Source: Defluviicoccus sp. (GTDB lineage: Bacteria; Pseudomonadota; Alphaproteobacteria; Rhodospirillales; Defluviicoccaceae). From it: a stretch of 64,000 nucleotides of DNA. The notes below the pieces were generated by a model that was not told the origin of the DNA, did no database searches, and worked only from the letters and a program-made list of their open reading frames with translations. Both the position numbers and the translations under genes were made by a program. Where the stretch lies: assembly GCA_029624735.1 (NCBI GenBank), contig JARSSM010000006.1, positions 1 to 64,000 of the forward strand, given 5' to 3'. This document shows, piece by piece, positions 56,967 to 64,000 of the stretch (position 1 is the stretch's first letter; each line of letters opens with the position of its first letter).

Positions 56967-57195
56967 CGCCAAGTACGCGAAGATTGTCGAATGGTCCGAC
57001 CAAGATCAGTGCTATGTCGGCAGCGCACCTGGCCTGATTTACGGCGGCTGCCATGGCGAAGATGAGCGGCAAGTATTCTCCGAATTGTGCGAAATTGTCG
57101 AGGAAGCGATCGCTCTTTACCGAGCCGACAACCGGCCACTCCCGCCCGCCACATCCGGCCGCGATTTCGCCAATCGGATGCAGCAGGTCGCGTAA
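56956..57195 (+). CDS. hicB: HicB-family antitoxin
   Basis: This 79-residue protein of the HicB fold begins YAKIVEWSDQDQCYVGSAPG and ends with a short helical region with LPPATSGRDFANRM. The partial RNase H-like core and short length fit the antitoxins that pair with HicA. The ATG overlaps the disrupted hicA by 11 nt. With the toxin broken, this may be a solitary antitoxin able to neutralise related toxins. Confidence 0.8.
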   Translation: MKDSAKYAKIVEWSDQDQCYVGSAPGLIYGGCHGEDERQVFSELCEIVEEAIALYRADNRPLPPATSGRDFANRMQQVA

Positions 57196-57229
57196 CGCCA
57201 CCGGGAGAAGGGGCAAAGGAGGTGCAAGC

Positions 57230-57601
57230 GTGACAAACAATCCCATTGTCTGGTTCGAGATCTATGTCCAGGACATGGAACGAGCAAAACGCTTCTACGA
57301 AACGGTGCTGGAAGTACAACTGCAGAAGCTGGAGAGCCCAGGGATGGAAATGTGGGCCTTTCCGATGCTGATGGATGCGCCGGGGGCGTCGGGTTCTCTC
57401 GTGAGGATGGAGGGCGTCCCTTCCGGCGGCAACAGCACCCTCGTCTACTTTACCTGCGCCGACTGCGCGGTCGAGGCAGCACGCGTCGCTGCGGCAGGCG
57501 GCCGCGTGCAGCGGGAGAAGATGTCGATCGGCGAATACGGCTTCATCGCGCTCGCCGTCGACACCGAAGGCAACATGTTCGGCCTGCATTCGATGGCGTA
57601 A
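57230..57601 (+). CDS. VOC-family (glyoxalase/bleomycin-resistance-like) protein
   Basis: This 123-residue protein has the two beta-alpha-beta-beta-beta modules of the vicinal oxygen chelate fold: WFEIYVQDMERAKRFYETVL near the N terminus and IALAVDTEGNMFGLHS at the C terminus. It is the YesE/YdcK-like small type, with uncertain metal-binding residues. The start is GTG 57230 with GGAGGTG upstream, 34 nt after hicB. The substrate is unknown. Confidence 0.85.
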   Translation: MTNNPIVWFEIYVQDMERAKRFYETVLEVQLQKLESPGMEMWAFPMLMDAPGASGSLVRMEGVPSGGNSTLVYFTCADCAVEAARVAAAGGRVQREKMSIGEYGFIALAVDTEGNMFGLHSMA

Positions 57602-57660
57602 CGGCAGGCCACGGGGAACCAGGGGGACCGCGCACGACGCGCCACTCAAGGGGGCACGAC

Positions 57661-58161
57661 ATGCTAATCCGCAACGAAACGATCGCTGACATCCCGGCGA
57701 TTAGCCGACTGGTCACGGAAGCCCTCCTGATGCTTCCGCAATCCACTGGAACCGAGGCCAGCATCGTTGAGAAGCTGCGTGCGGAGGGCGCACTCGCCCT
57801 CTCGCTTGTGGCGGAAGACGAGGGCGCGGTGATTGGCTATCTGGCCGCCTCGGCGGCGCGGATCGGGACACAGGACGGCTGGGGGCTGATCGGCCCGCTG
57901 GTCGTTTTGCCGTCAAGGCATCGCCAAGGCATCGGCTCGGCCCTGATAGCCGAAGCCCTCCGCCGCTTGCGGGCGACGAGCCGGGGCGCGGCACTGGTGG
58001 GAGATCCTGCCTACTACGGCCGGTTCGGCTTCCGAGCCTTCCCCGGCTTAGGTGTCGCTGGCTGCCCGCCTGAGGTGGTTCAGGCCTTACCGTTCGACGC
58101 CACTGAGCCGCGCGGTGAACTGATTCATCATCCGGCGTTCGGTCTGGACCAACACGAGTGA
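57661..58161 (+). CDS. GNAT-family N-acetyltransferase (YhbS-like)
   Basis: This 166-residue acetyltransferase has the acetyl-CoA loop as LPSRHRQGIGSALI preceded by GLIGPLVV. The C-terminal GDPAYYGRFGFRAFP is typical of YhbS-type GNATs. The ATG at 57661 follows AAGGGGG. The substrate is unknown. It lies in the accessory patch between the aminotransferase and tRNA-Ala. Confidence 0.85.
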   Translation: MLIRNETIADIPAISRLVTEALLMLPQSTGTEASIVEKLRAEGALALSLVAEDEGAVIGYLAASAARIGTQDGWGLIGPLVVLPSRHRQGIGSALIAEALRRLRATSRGAALVGDPAYYGRFGFRAFPGLGVAGCPPEVVQALPFDATEPRGELIHHPAFGLDQHE

Positions 58162-58171
58162 AGGCTTCGCG

Positions 58172-58318
58172 TCATCCGCGTGACGCGATCAGTTGACCGG
58201 CGGGAAGGAACTGGTGGAGCCGAGCGGCTCGCATCCACCGCGCCAGTTTCGGGGCTTCGGCAAGGAACGCCTGATTGTCCGCGCTCCAGGAGATGATGAC
58301 TTCGTATTTGAGGTTCAT
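58172..58318 (-). pseudogene. HicB-like antitoxin relic on the minus strand
   Basis: A 48-residue minus-strand frame opens with MNLKYEVIISWSADNQAFLA and EAPKLA, the N-terminal strand pattern of HicB antitoxins (compare KYEVIIYWS and AFIAEVPELPG types). The following residues no longer resemble the family and the frame stops early. It is likely a decayed second hicB gene, opposite in direction to the intact hicB at 57 kb and only 17 nt before the next GNAT gene. Confidence 0.5.
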
Positions 58319-58335
58319 CTGATAATAGGACAGCG

Positions 58336-58821
58336 ATGCGGATTAGAAGCGCTGAACAACGAGATGCTCAAGCTATTATCGAAATCATTCTTCCGGTCAT
58401 TCGAGAAGGGAAAACCTATACTCTCGACAGGGATATGAGCGAGTCTGACGCATTGATGTACTGGACGGGGCCAGACAAGGAAACATTCGTTGCTGAAGAG
58501 GATGGCGTCATCCTCGGTACCTACTACATGCGCACGAACCAGTCCGGCGGTGGCAGGCATGTATGCAACTGCGGATACATGACCCATGCTTCCGCTACCG
58601 GGCGCGGTGTTGCCAGAAGCATGTGCGAGCACTCACTGCAGCGTGCCCTATCCCGTGGATTTCGGGCGATGCAGTTCAATTTTGTCGTTAGCACCAATGA
58701 ACGCGCTGTACGGCTATGGCAATCATTAGGCTTCGAGATCGTTGGCCGTATTCCGGAAGCGTTTCAGCATCCCGTCCATGGTTATGTCGATGCCTTGGTG
58801 ATGCATCGACGGCTTTCGTGA
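58336..58821 (+). CDS. GNAT-family N-acetyltransferase
   Basis: This 161-residue protein has the GNAT fold. TYYMRTNQSGGGRHVCNCGY forms the central strands, ASATGRGVARSMCEHSL is the acetyl-CoA-binding motif A, and ERAVRLWQSLGFEIVGRIPE is motif B. It is a phosphinothricin/L-amino-acid acetyltransferase-like member with unknown substrate. Its base composition is lower in GC than the core genes, which fits an accessory origin. Confidence 0.85.
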   Translation: MRIRSAEQRDAQAIIEIILPVIREGKTYTLDRDMSESDALMYWTGPDKETFVAEEDGVILGTYYMRTNQSGGGRHVCNCGYMTHASATGRGVARSMCEHSLQRALSRGFRAMQFNFVVSTNERAVRLWQSLGFEIVGRIPEAFQHPVHGYVDALVMHRRLS

Positions 58822-59010
58822 CTGGGTGGCCCCCCGAAATTCAGCCCTCTTTCGCGGAGCCAGAGAATGGGACGGCGCGACGAATGAAAAGCCGCTCAAG
58901 CGCGGGACGTCCGGAGCGGCGGCAACCGTCGCGCTCAGGTGCGAACCCGCGCCAGCACCGCAGCGAATGGCCGAAGAAAACCAGCGGAGAACGGGTGCAT
59001 TCTTGAATCG

Positions 59011-59086
<76 letters not shown>

Positions 59087-59243
59087 GAAACGCGTTTCAA
59101 GCGTGGGCGGATAATGGGTGCTGGGTCCGGCCGCTGTCAAGCGTGTGCCGGCCCTGGTTCGCGGCCAGGGTGCGCGCTTGCGCAGTGCAGCATGCGCCGT
59201 TAGGTTACCGGAGCAACGCGCACAGGCACATACGGGTTCGGCG

Positions 59244-59546
59244 ATGGATGTGATACTCGGTCCCTTGTTCTGGCTCCTGATGACCGTGATCGACCTCTAC
59301 ATTTGGGTGCTGATCGCAGGCGCGATCTTGAGCTGGCTGATCGCGTTCAATATCGTCAACACGCAGAACCGCTTCGTCTACAGCGTCGGCGACTTCCTCT
59401 ACCGCGTAACCGAGCCGGCGCTGCGGCCGATCCGCCGCTACCTGCCGAACCTTGGCGGCATCGACATCTCCCCGCTCGTTCTCATCTTGTTGCTGCTGTT
59501 TGCCCAGCAGGTCCTCGCCCGACTCTACAATGCCATCGGCTTGTGA
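59244..59546 (+). CDS. yggT: YggT family membrane protein
   Basis: This 100-residue protein has hydrophobic segments at each end (FWLLMTVIDLYIWVLIAGAI and LVLILLLLFAQQVLARLY) joined by a loop with the family motif RVTEPALRPIRRYLPNLGG. YggT proteins are linked to osmotic tolerance and cell-envelope maintenance. Biochemistry is unknown. The start is ATG 59244. The 3' end overlaps yggU, as in many proteobacteria. Confidence 0.9.
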   Translation: MDVILGPLFWLLMTVIDLYIWVLIAGAILSWLIAFNIVNTQNRFVYSVGDFLYRVTEPALRPIRRYLPNLGGIDISPLVLILLLLFAQQVLARLYNAIGL

Positions 59547-59898
59547 GACAAAGGCGTCGCCGTTTCGGGCGGTCGAAGGCGGCGTTCGTGTGCGGGTGCG
59601 CTTGAGCCCCCGCGCCAGCCGCGCCCGCTGCGTGGGCCTTGTTGCCGATCCCGCGGGCGGCGTGGCGCTCAAGATTGCAGTGCCGGCGGCGCCCGTGGAC
59701 GGCGCGGCGAACGCGGCTCTGATCCGCTTCCTCGCCGATTCCTGGCGATTGCCGAGAACCGCGATCACGCTTGTCGGAGGCGCCAGCGACCGGCAAAAGA
59801 CCCTCATGATCGAAGGGGCCGCTGCCGCCCTCATGGCGCGCCTCAATGCCTGGAGTGCTGCGATCCAGGCGCAGCCACAGGAGAATCGGGATGGGTAA
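59530..59898 (+). CDS. yggU: DUF167 family protein YggU
   Basis: This 122-residue protein of the DUF167 family has the core [14 protein letters not shown] and [19 protein letters not shown] with [11 protein letters not shown]. The fold is small and RNA/DNA-binding-like. Function is unknown. The ATG at 59530 lies inside the yggT 3' end and the stop overlaps the folD start by 8 nt, so all three genes are one transcript. Confidence 0.88.
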   Translation: MPSACETKASPFRAVEGGVRVRVRLSPRASRARCVGLVADPAGGVALKIAVPAAPVDGAANAALIRFLADSWRLPRTAITLVGGASDRQKTLMIEGAAAALMARLNAWSAAIQAQPQENRDG

Positions 59899-60781
59899 GG
59901 CGGAGATCATCGACGGCCGCCAGCTGGCGGCTGAACTGACCCGGAAGGTGCGCGACGAGATTGCGAGCGCGCGGAAGTTCCACCGGCTGACCCCGGGGCT
60001 TGCGGTCGTCCTCGTCGGCGAGAACGAGGCAAGCAAGGTCTATGTCCGCAACAAGGTGCAGCAGTGCGAGGCGGTCGGCATCAAGTCGTTCGCGCACCAC
60101 CTGCCGGCGGACATTCGCAACGACGATCTCTTGACCCTGATTCGCGGGCTCAACGGCGACGATCGGGTCAACGGCATCCTTGTGCAGTTGCCGTTGCCGG
60201 CGCAGATCGACCCGGCCGCGGTGCTGGCGAGCATCGATCCCGATAAGGATGTCGACGGCTTCCATGTCGTCAACGCCGGCCGCCTTGCGACAGGAGCGCC
60301 GGGAGCGCTTGTCCCCTGCACTCCCTACGGCTGCCTGCTTCTGATCAAGAGCCGGCAGACTGCGCTCGCCGGCCTGAAGGCAACGATCGTCGGCCGCAGC
60401 AACATCGTCGGCAAGCCGATGGCGCAGTTGCTCCTGAACGAGAACTGCACCGTGACCATCGCCCACTCCAAGACGGCTGACTTGGCGGCCGAATGTCGGG
60501 CGGCGGATGTGCTTGTCGCCGCCGTCGGCAAGCCGCGGCTGGTGTCCGGCGATTGGATCAAGCCCGGCGCAACGGTAATCGATGTCGGCATCAACCGGGT
60601 ATCGGTTCCCGGCGGAACGACGCGGCTCGTTGGCGATGTCGATTTCAACAGCGCGAGCGCAGTGGCTGGCGCCATTACGCCGGTGCCGGGCGGCGTCGGC
60701 CCGATGACGGTGGCGTGTCTTATGCGCAACACCCTGATCGCAGCTTGCCGCCAGCGCCACCTCGAAGAACCCGATCTCTAG
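59891..60781 (+). CDS. folD: Bifunctional methylene-THF dehydrogenase/methenyl-THF cyclohydrolase
   Basis: This 296-residue folate enzyme has the catalytic lysine in [10 protein letters not shown], the substrate loop GILVQLPLP and [15 protein letters not shown]. The nucleotide-binding site is [15 protein letters not shown] with VIDVGINRV and [11 protein letters not shown]. It makes 10-formyl-THF for purine and formyl-Met synthesis. The ATG at 59891 follows AGGAGA. It is last in yggT-yggU-folD and is followed by a terminator candidate. Confidence 0.96.
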   Translation: MGKAEIIDGRQLAAELTRKVRDEIASARKFHRLTPGLAVVLVGENEASKVYVRNKVQQCEAVGIKSFAHHLPADIRNDDLLTLIRGLNGDDRVNGILVQLPLPAQIDPAAVLASIDPDKDVDGFHVVNAGRLATGAPGALVPCTPYGCLLLIKSRQTALAGLKATIVGRSNIVGKPMAQLLLNENCTVTIAHSKTADLAAECRAADVLVAAVGKPRLVSGDWIKPGATVIDVGINRVSVPGGTTRLVGDVDFNSASAVAGAITPVPGGVGPMTVACLMRNTLIAACRQRHLEEPDL

Positions 60782-60939
60782 GCCCGATTCCGAGCTCTGG
60801 TGCCAACGGGCCGTCCTCCCCGGCCTTGATGTGGTGCATCAACGGCTTACCGGCGGAGCCAAGCGCCGCGGCCGGCCGGAGATGCGCCGGCGATCGCGAC
60901 AGAGGGCTGGGTGAATTATCTTTCGAAACGAGCGCATTA

Positions 60940-60970
60940 GGACCGGTTCCCTAGGCCGGGCCCGTTTTTT
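60940..60970 (+). terminator. Candidate intrinsic terminator downstream of folD
   Basis: Arms GGACCGG (60940-60946) and CCGGGCC (60956-60962) pair with a single mismatch around a 9-base loop. CG and six T residues (60965-60970) follow. It ends the yggT-yggU-folD unit before the iron operon. Confidence 0.45.
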
Positions 60971-61039
60971 GCGGCTGGCGCGGGCCAGATTGCGGTTTAT
61001 TTTGCGTCTCAATATCCGTAGAATACTTGCGGTCTCTTG

Positions 61040-61056
61040 TTGAGACTGATTTGCGT
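61040..61056 (+). promoter_or_regulatory. Possible Fur box in the feo promoter region
   Basis: TTGAGACTGATTTGCGT at 61040-61056 resembles the alphaproteobacterial Fur consensus of the TGAGAAT-N-ATTCGCA kind with a few mismatches. It lies about 65 nt before the feoA start in an AT-rich region. The position and the iron context make Fur (or another iron regulator) binding plausible but unproven. Confidence 0.35.
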
Positions 61057-61121
61057 TTGCAGAGGTGGCGTGTTGGCGCATAATGCCGGACGGCACCCAG
61101 AACGAACTGAGCGAGGCGAGC

Positions 61122-61388
61122 ATGGATGCGTGTGCGGCGGGGATTGGCAGCTTTCCCCTGGTGCTGGCGAGCGAGGGTGAACGCGTGCGGATCGTCGGCT
61201 TCCGGGGCGGTCGGGAGTTCGCCAAGAGGATGAACGATCTTGGACTGCCGCTCGGCGCCGAGGTCGTGGTCATGCATCGCCAATCACGCGGCGCCTTTGT
61301 TCTCGGCCATCGTGATGTTCGGGTCGGCTTGGGTGGCGGCATGGCGCACAAGGTCCTGGTGGCACCCTGCGGGGATCAGCCGGCGTGA
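61122..61388 (+). CDS. feoA: FeoA family protein, first copy
   Basis: This 88-residue SH3-like protein has the FeoA core GERVRIVGFRGG, RMNDLGLPLGAEVVVM and GHRDVRVGLGGGMAHKVLV. FeoA binds and tunes the FeoB transporter in the cytoplasm. ATG 61122 is preferred, with GCGAGG upstream. Upstream in-frame starts at 61083 and 61065 are possible but add non-conserved residues. Translation is coupled to a second FeoA by a GTGA overlap. Confidence 0.9.
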   Translation: MDACAAGIGSFPLVLASEGERVRIVGFRGGREFAKRMNDLGLPLGAEVVVMHRQSRGAFVLGHRDVRVGLGGGMAHKVLVAPCGDQPA

Positions 61389-61621
61389 ACCTGCGTCTGC
61401 CCGACCTTGCTGTCGGCCAGCGTGGCCGGATCGTTGGCTTCGAGCCTGGGCAGCGCGACTACCGGCAACGCCTGTTGGCGATGGGACTGACGCCGGGAAC
61501 CGAACTGGTCGTATCCCGGCTGGCGCCTTTGGGCGATCCGGTCGAAGTCCGGGTCCGCGGCACGGCCGTTAGCCTGCGCAAAGGTGAGGCCGCCGTTTTG
61601 CGGGTCGAACGGCTGGACTGA
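61385..61621 (+). CDS. feoA: FeoA family protein, second copy
   Basis: This 78-residue SH3-like domain has GQRGRIVGFEPGQRDYRQRL, LAMGLTPGTELVVSRL and the terminal AVSLRKGEAAVLRVERLD. It begins at GTG 61385 within the stop of the first feoA and ends 14 nt before feoB. Two adjacent FeoA proteins, clearly diverged from each other, suggest distinct roles in FeoB regulation. Confidence 0.9.
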   Translation: MNLRLPDLAVGQRGRIVGFEPGQRDYRQRLLAMGLTPGTELVVSRLAPLGDPVEVRVRGTAVSLRKGEAAVLRVERLD

Positions 61622-61635
61622 GAAGGCACGACGAA

Positions 61636-63978
61636 ATGAAAGACAGTCCGACGATCGGCTTGGTGGGCAATCCGAACTGCGGCAAGACGACACTGTTCAA
61701 TGCGTTCACCGGCGCCCGGCAGCAGGTCGGCAACTGGCCCGGCGTTACGGTCGAGCGCAAGTCGGGTACATGGCGGCGGGGCGGCCGCGAGTTCCTTGTG
61801 GTCGATCTGCCGGGCGTGTACGCGCTGGGCGCCGTCTCCGAATCGTCGATCGATGAGCGGGTTGCGCGCGATTACATCCTGTCCGGCGACGCGGATCTAT
61901 TCGTCAACATCGTTGACGCCTCCAACCTCGAGCGGAATCTTTATCTCACCGCACAACTAATTGAAATGCGCGTCCCTTTCGTCCTCGCGCTCAACATGTT
62001 CGATGTCGCCCGCGAGCGCCGCATCCGCATCGATGCCGAGGCCCTGGCGCGCGAGCTGGGCTGCCCCGTGGTGCCGCTGGTCGCTCACCGCGGCGAAGGT
62101 TTGGATGCCCTGGGCGAAGCGATCGAGCGGGCGCTCAGCGAGCCACCGGTGCCGCCGATCGAACTCGGCTATCATAGCGACGTCGAGGCAGCGATTGCCG
62201 AACTGCTGCCGCACCTTGCGCCGACGGCCGCTGCCCGAAGCGTGAACGGCCGCTGGCTTGCCATCAAGCTCCTGGAAGGCGACACCGGCGCTTACGCCCT
62301 GGTCGGCGCCGACATTGTGCACCGGGCGACGGCGCTGCAGGAAGCGATTGCCGAGCGGGCCGGCGAAGATGCCGATATCTTGGTCGCCGACAGCCGCTAC
62401 GGCTTTGCCAACAGCCTGATCCAGACCGCGGTCAAGCGCCTGGGCGTCGTCCACCAGACCTTGACCGACCGCATCGATCGTATCGTCCTGCACCGGCTGT
62501 TCGGCATTCCGATCTTCCTCGTGGTGATGTACGCGCTGTTTCTGTTCACGATCAACGTCGGCAGCGCGTTCATCGATTTCTTCGATCAGGTTGCGGGCAC
62601 GTTGCTGGTCGACGGTGGTGGGGCGCTGTTGGGCACTTTGGGGGCGCCAGAGTGGATCATCGTGCTGCTGGCGGGCGGCGTCGGCGGTGGAATTCAGACC
62701 GTCGCCACCTTCGTGCCGATCATCGCTTGTCTCTATCTGTTTTTGTCGTTCCTTGAAGACTGCGGCTACATGGCGCGAGCCGCCTTCGTCATGGACCGGT
62801 TGATGCGGACCATTGGCCTGCCCGGCAAGTCGTTCATCCCGTTGATCGTCGGCTTCGGCTGCAACGTACCGGCGATCATGGCGACGCGGACGCTCGAAAA
62901 CCGGCGCGACCGCATTCTCACGGTGATGATGGCGCCGTTTATGTCGTGCGGTGCCCGTCTGCCCGTCTATGCCTTGTTCGCGGCAGCCTTCTTCCCGCAG
63001 GGCGGCCAGAACGTCGTCTTTGCGCTCTACCTGATCGGCATCGCGTTCGCAGTGCTGACCGGGCTGACGCTCAGGCATACGCTGCTCAAGGGCGATGCCT
63101 CGCCGTTCGTGATGGAACTGCCGCCCTATCACCTGCCGACGCTAACGGGCATCGCGTTGCGCACCTGGGACCGGCTCAAGGGGTTTGTCATCCGCGCCGG
63201 TCGGATCATCATCATCTGCGTCGTCGCTCTCAACACGCTTGGCTCGATTGCTGCCGACGGCTCCTTTGGCCATGAGAACACCGAGCGCTCGCTGCTGGCC
63301 GGCATCAGCCGGGCAATCACGCCGGTGTTCGTACCGATGGGCCTGAGCGAGGACAACTGGCCGGCGACGGTGGGGCTGTTCACCGGCATCTTCGCCAAGG
63401 AAGCGGTGGTGGGAACCCTCGATGCCCTTTACACCAGCCTCGCCGCCGCAGACGCCGGTCAGACCGAAGGCGACAACGGCGAGAGCGAGGGCTTCGATCT
63501 CGCAGCCGGCCTGCTTGCGGCGCTGGCGACAATCCCTGAGAATCTCGCCCAGCTCGCGGATGCACTGACCGACCCCTTGGGCTTCGGCATTGCAAGCACC
63601 TCCGATCCTGCCGAGGCAGCCGAGAGCCAGGGGGTGGCGGTCGGCACCTTCGGTGCCATGGCCAGCCGGTTTGACGGACAGATCGGCGCCTTTGCCTACC
63701 TCCTCGCCGTTCTCTTGTATCTGCCGTGTGTTTCAGCAACGGCCGCCATCTGGCGTGAGACGGGAGCCATGTGGACGACCTTCTCTATCCTCTGGACGAC
63801 CGGCCTTGCCTACGGTGCGGCGGTCGTCGTCTACCAGATCGGAACCTGGCAGCGGGACCCTGGCCAAGCGCTCGCATGGATCGCGGGCGTCGCCGTTGTC
63901 TTTGCCGGTAGTATCACCCTGATGCGCCAGTTTGGCTTGCGCCGTCCGTCCGCGGCGGCCGCGGTGCCGGCGGAATAG
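61636..63978 (+). CDS. feoB: Ferrous iron transporter FeoB
   Basis: This 780-residue protein has an N-terminal G domain with G1 GNPNCGKTTLFN, G2 VGNWPGVTV, G3 DLPG and G4 LNMFD. A helical GDI domain and a membrane domain with about ten helices follow, including the Gate motifs (FGCNVPAIMATR and FMSCGARLPVYALF). It drives Fe(II) uptake into the cytoplasm under low-iron or low-oxygen conditions. The ATG at 61636 follows GAAGGCA. It is complete, ending 22 nt before the window edge. Confidence 0.97.
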   Translation: MKDSPTIGLVGNPNCGKTTLFNAFTGARQQVGNWPGVTVERKSGTWRRGGREFLVVDLPGVYALGAVSESSIDERVARDYILSGDADLFVNIVDASNLERNLYLTAQLIEMRVPFVLALNMFDVARERRIRIDAEALARELGCPVVPLVAHRGEGLDALGEAIERALSEPPVPPIELGYHSDVEAAIAELLPHLAPTAAARSVNGRWLAIKLLEGDTGAYALVGADIVHRATALQEAIAERAGEDADILVADSRYGFANSLIQTAVKRLGVVHQTLTDRIDRIVLHRLFGIPIFLVVMYALFLFTINVGSAFIDFFDQVAGTLLVDGGGALLGTLGAPEWIIVLLAGGVGGGIQTVATFVPIIACLYLFLSFLEDCGYMARAAFVMDRLMRTIGLPGKSFIPLIVGFGCNVPAIMATRTLENRRDRILTVMMAPFMSCGARLPVYALFAAAFFPQGGQNVVFALYLIGIAFAVLTGLTLRHTLLKGDASPFVMELPPYHLPTLTGIALRTWDRLKGFVIRAGRIIIICVVALNTLGSIAADGSFGHENTERSLLAGISRAITPVFVPMGLSEDNWPATVGLFTGIFAKEAVVGTLDALYTSLAAADAGQTEGDNGESEGFDLAAGLLAALATIPENLAQLADALTDPLGFGIASTSDPAEAAESQGVAVGTFGAMASRFDGQIGAFAYLLAVLLYLPCVSATAAIWRETGAMWTTFSILWTTGLAYGAAVVVYQIGTWQRDPGQALAWIAGVAVVFAGSITLMRQFGLRRPSAAAAVPAE

Positions 63979-63988
63979 GAACACCGTA

Positions 63989-64000
63989 ATGCTGCTCACC
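63989..64000 (+). CDS. Start of next gene, cut by window edge
   Basis: An ATG at 63989 follows AGGA closely and continues to the window edge, encoding only the first four residues (M-L-L-T). In feo operons the gene after feoB is often a FeoC-like regulator, but four residues cannot confirm this. Confidence 0.35.

Larger units (their letters stand above)
60782..61121. other. Intergenic region between folD and feoA
   Basis: These 340 bases carry no gene that I can support. They contain a terminator candidate after folD (60940-60970), an AT-rich patch around 61000-61055 expected to hold the feo promoter, and a Fur-like site at 61040-61056. Short arms GTCTCAA and TTGAGAC face each other across the AT-rich patch. 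Confidence 0.6.

Noticed and set aside
58193..58438. A plus-strand frame across 58.2-58.4 kb
   Set aside because: The minus strand of the same region encodes a HicB N terminus and the right part overlaps a real GNAT gene, so the plus frame is a shadow.
56700..58821. Gene-cassette (integron attC) organisation of hicA, hicB, VOC and GNAT genes
   Set aside because: I looked for paired RYYYAAC/GTTRRRY sites between the genes and found no convincing set, and no integrase is present.

Overview
The window is a 64 kb, high-GC, gene-dense chromosomal segment of an alphaproteobacterium, most likely of the Rhodospirillales type. The evidence is the alphaproteobacterial gene orders: xseB-ispA-dxs-tlyA; lytic transglycosylase-rlpA-dac-tmk-holB-metG-tatD; recG/sdhE-mfd; TauE-TIGR02186; and yggT-yggU-folD. 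The genus cannot be fixed from the sequence alone. No rRNA, CRISPR array, integrase or complete insertion sequence is visible. Two tRNA genes (His-GTG and Ala-CGC) are present.

Layout. 1-260: a possible insertion-sequence end remnant and a large palindromic repeat. 262-5426 (minus): isoprenoid and DNA-repair operon (HDAC-like hydrolase, xseB, ispA, dxs, tlyA). 5702-11146: an unusual accessory module made of a small ORF, a P-type ATPase with an N-terminal HMA2-like domain, a translationally coupled and highly divergent methionine adenosyltransferase paralog and, convergent to these, a membrane HMA2 protein and a DUF5132 protein. 11308-18695: DUF6134 protein, S41 protease, heme A synthase, cobA, universal stress protein, MDR oxidoreductase, beta-carbonic anhydrase. 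18880-28687 (plus): cell-wall and replication operon from the lytic transglycosylase through MBL hydrolase, then mazG. 28688-29777: an AT-richer island with a DUF4145 gene. 29911-37774: sugar-nucleotide genes (pgm, manB, ugd, galU) around a D,D-carboxypeptidase and an isochorismatase-family hydrolase. 37903-50378: J-domain membrane protein, VWA protein, FAD oxidoreductase, mfd-sdhE/recG, DUF502, NUDIX, TauE/SafE-TIGR02186-Usp. 50395-55163 (minus): a Calvin-Benson-type cluster prk-tkt-fba-rpe. 55301-59086: tRNA-His, aminotransferase, then a small accessory patch bearing a disrupted hicA with intact hicB, a VOC protein, two GNAT acetyltransferases and a hicB-like relic, ending at tRNA-Ala. 59244-64000: yggT-yggU-folD and the ferrous-iron operon feoA-feoA-feoB, with the next gene just starting at the right edge.

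The strongest candidate for something undescribed is the 5.7-11.1 kb module. The MetK paralog keeps the ATP, phosphate and magnesium residues of methionine adenosyltransferase but has replaced every methionine-contact residue I could align, and its start codon overlaps the stop of a P-type ATPase. Other observations worth checking are the nonsense-disrupted hicA beside intact hicB, a terminator-like leader upstream of the second D,D-carboxypeptidase, a palindrome overlapping a putative mazG promoter, and a phosphoribulokinase of the cyanobacterial/plant-like class that lacks one of the two redox cysteines.
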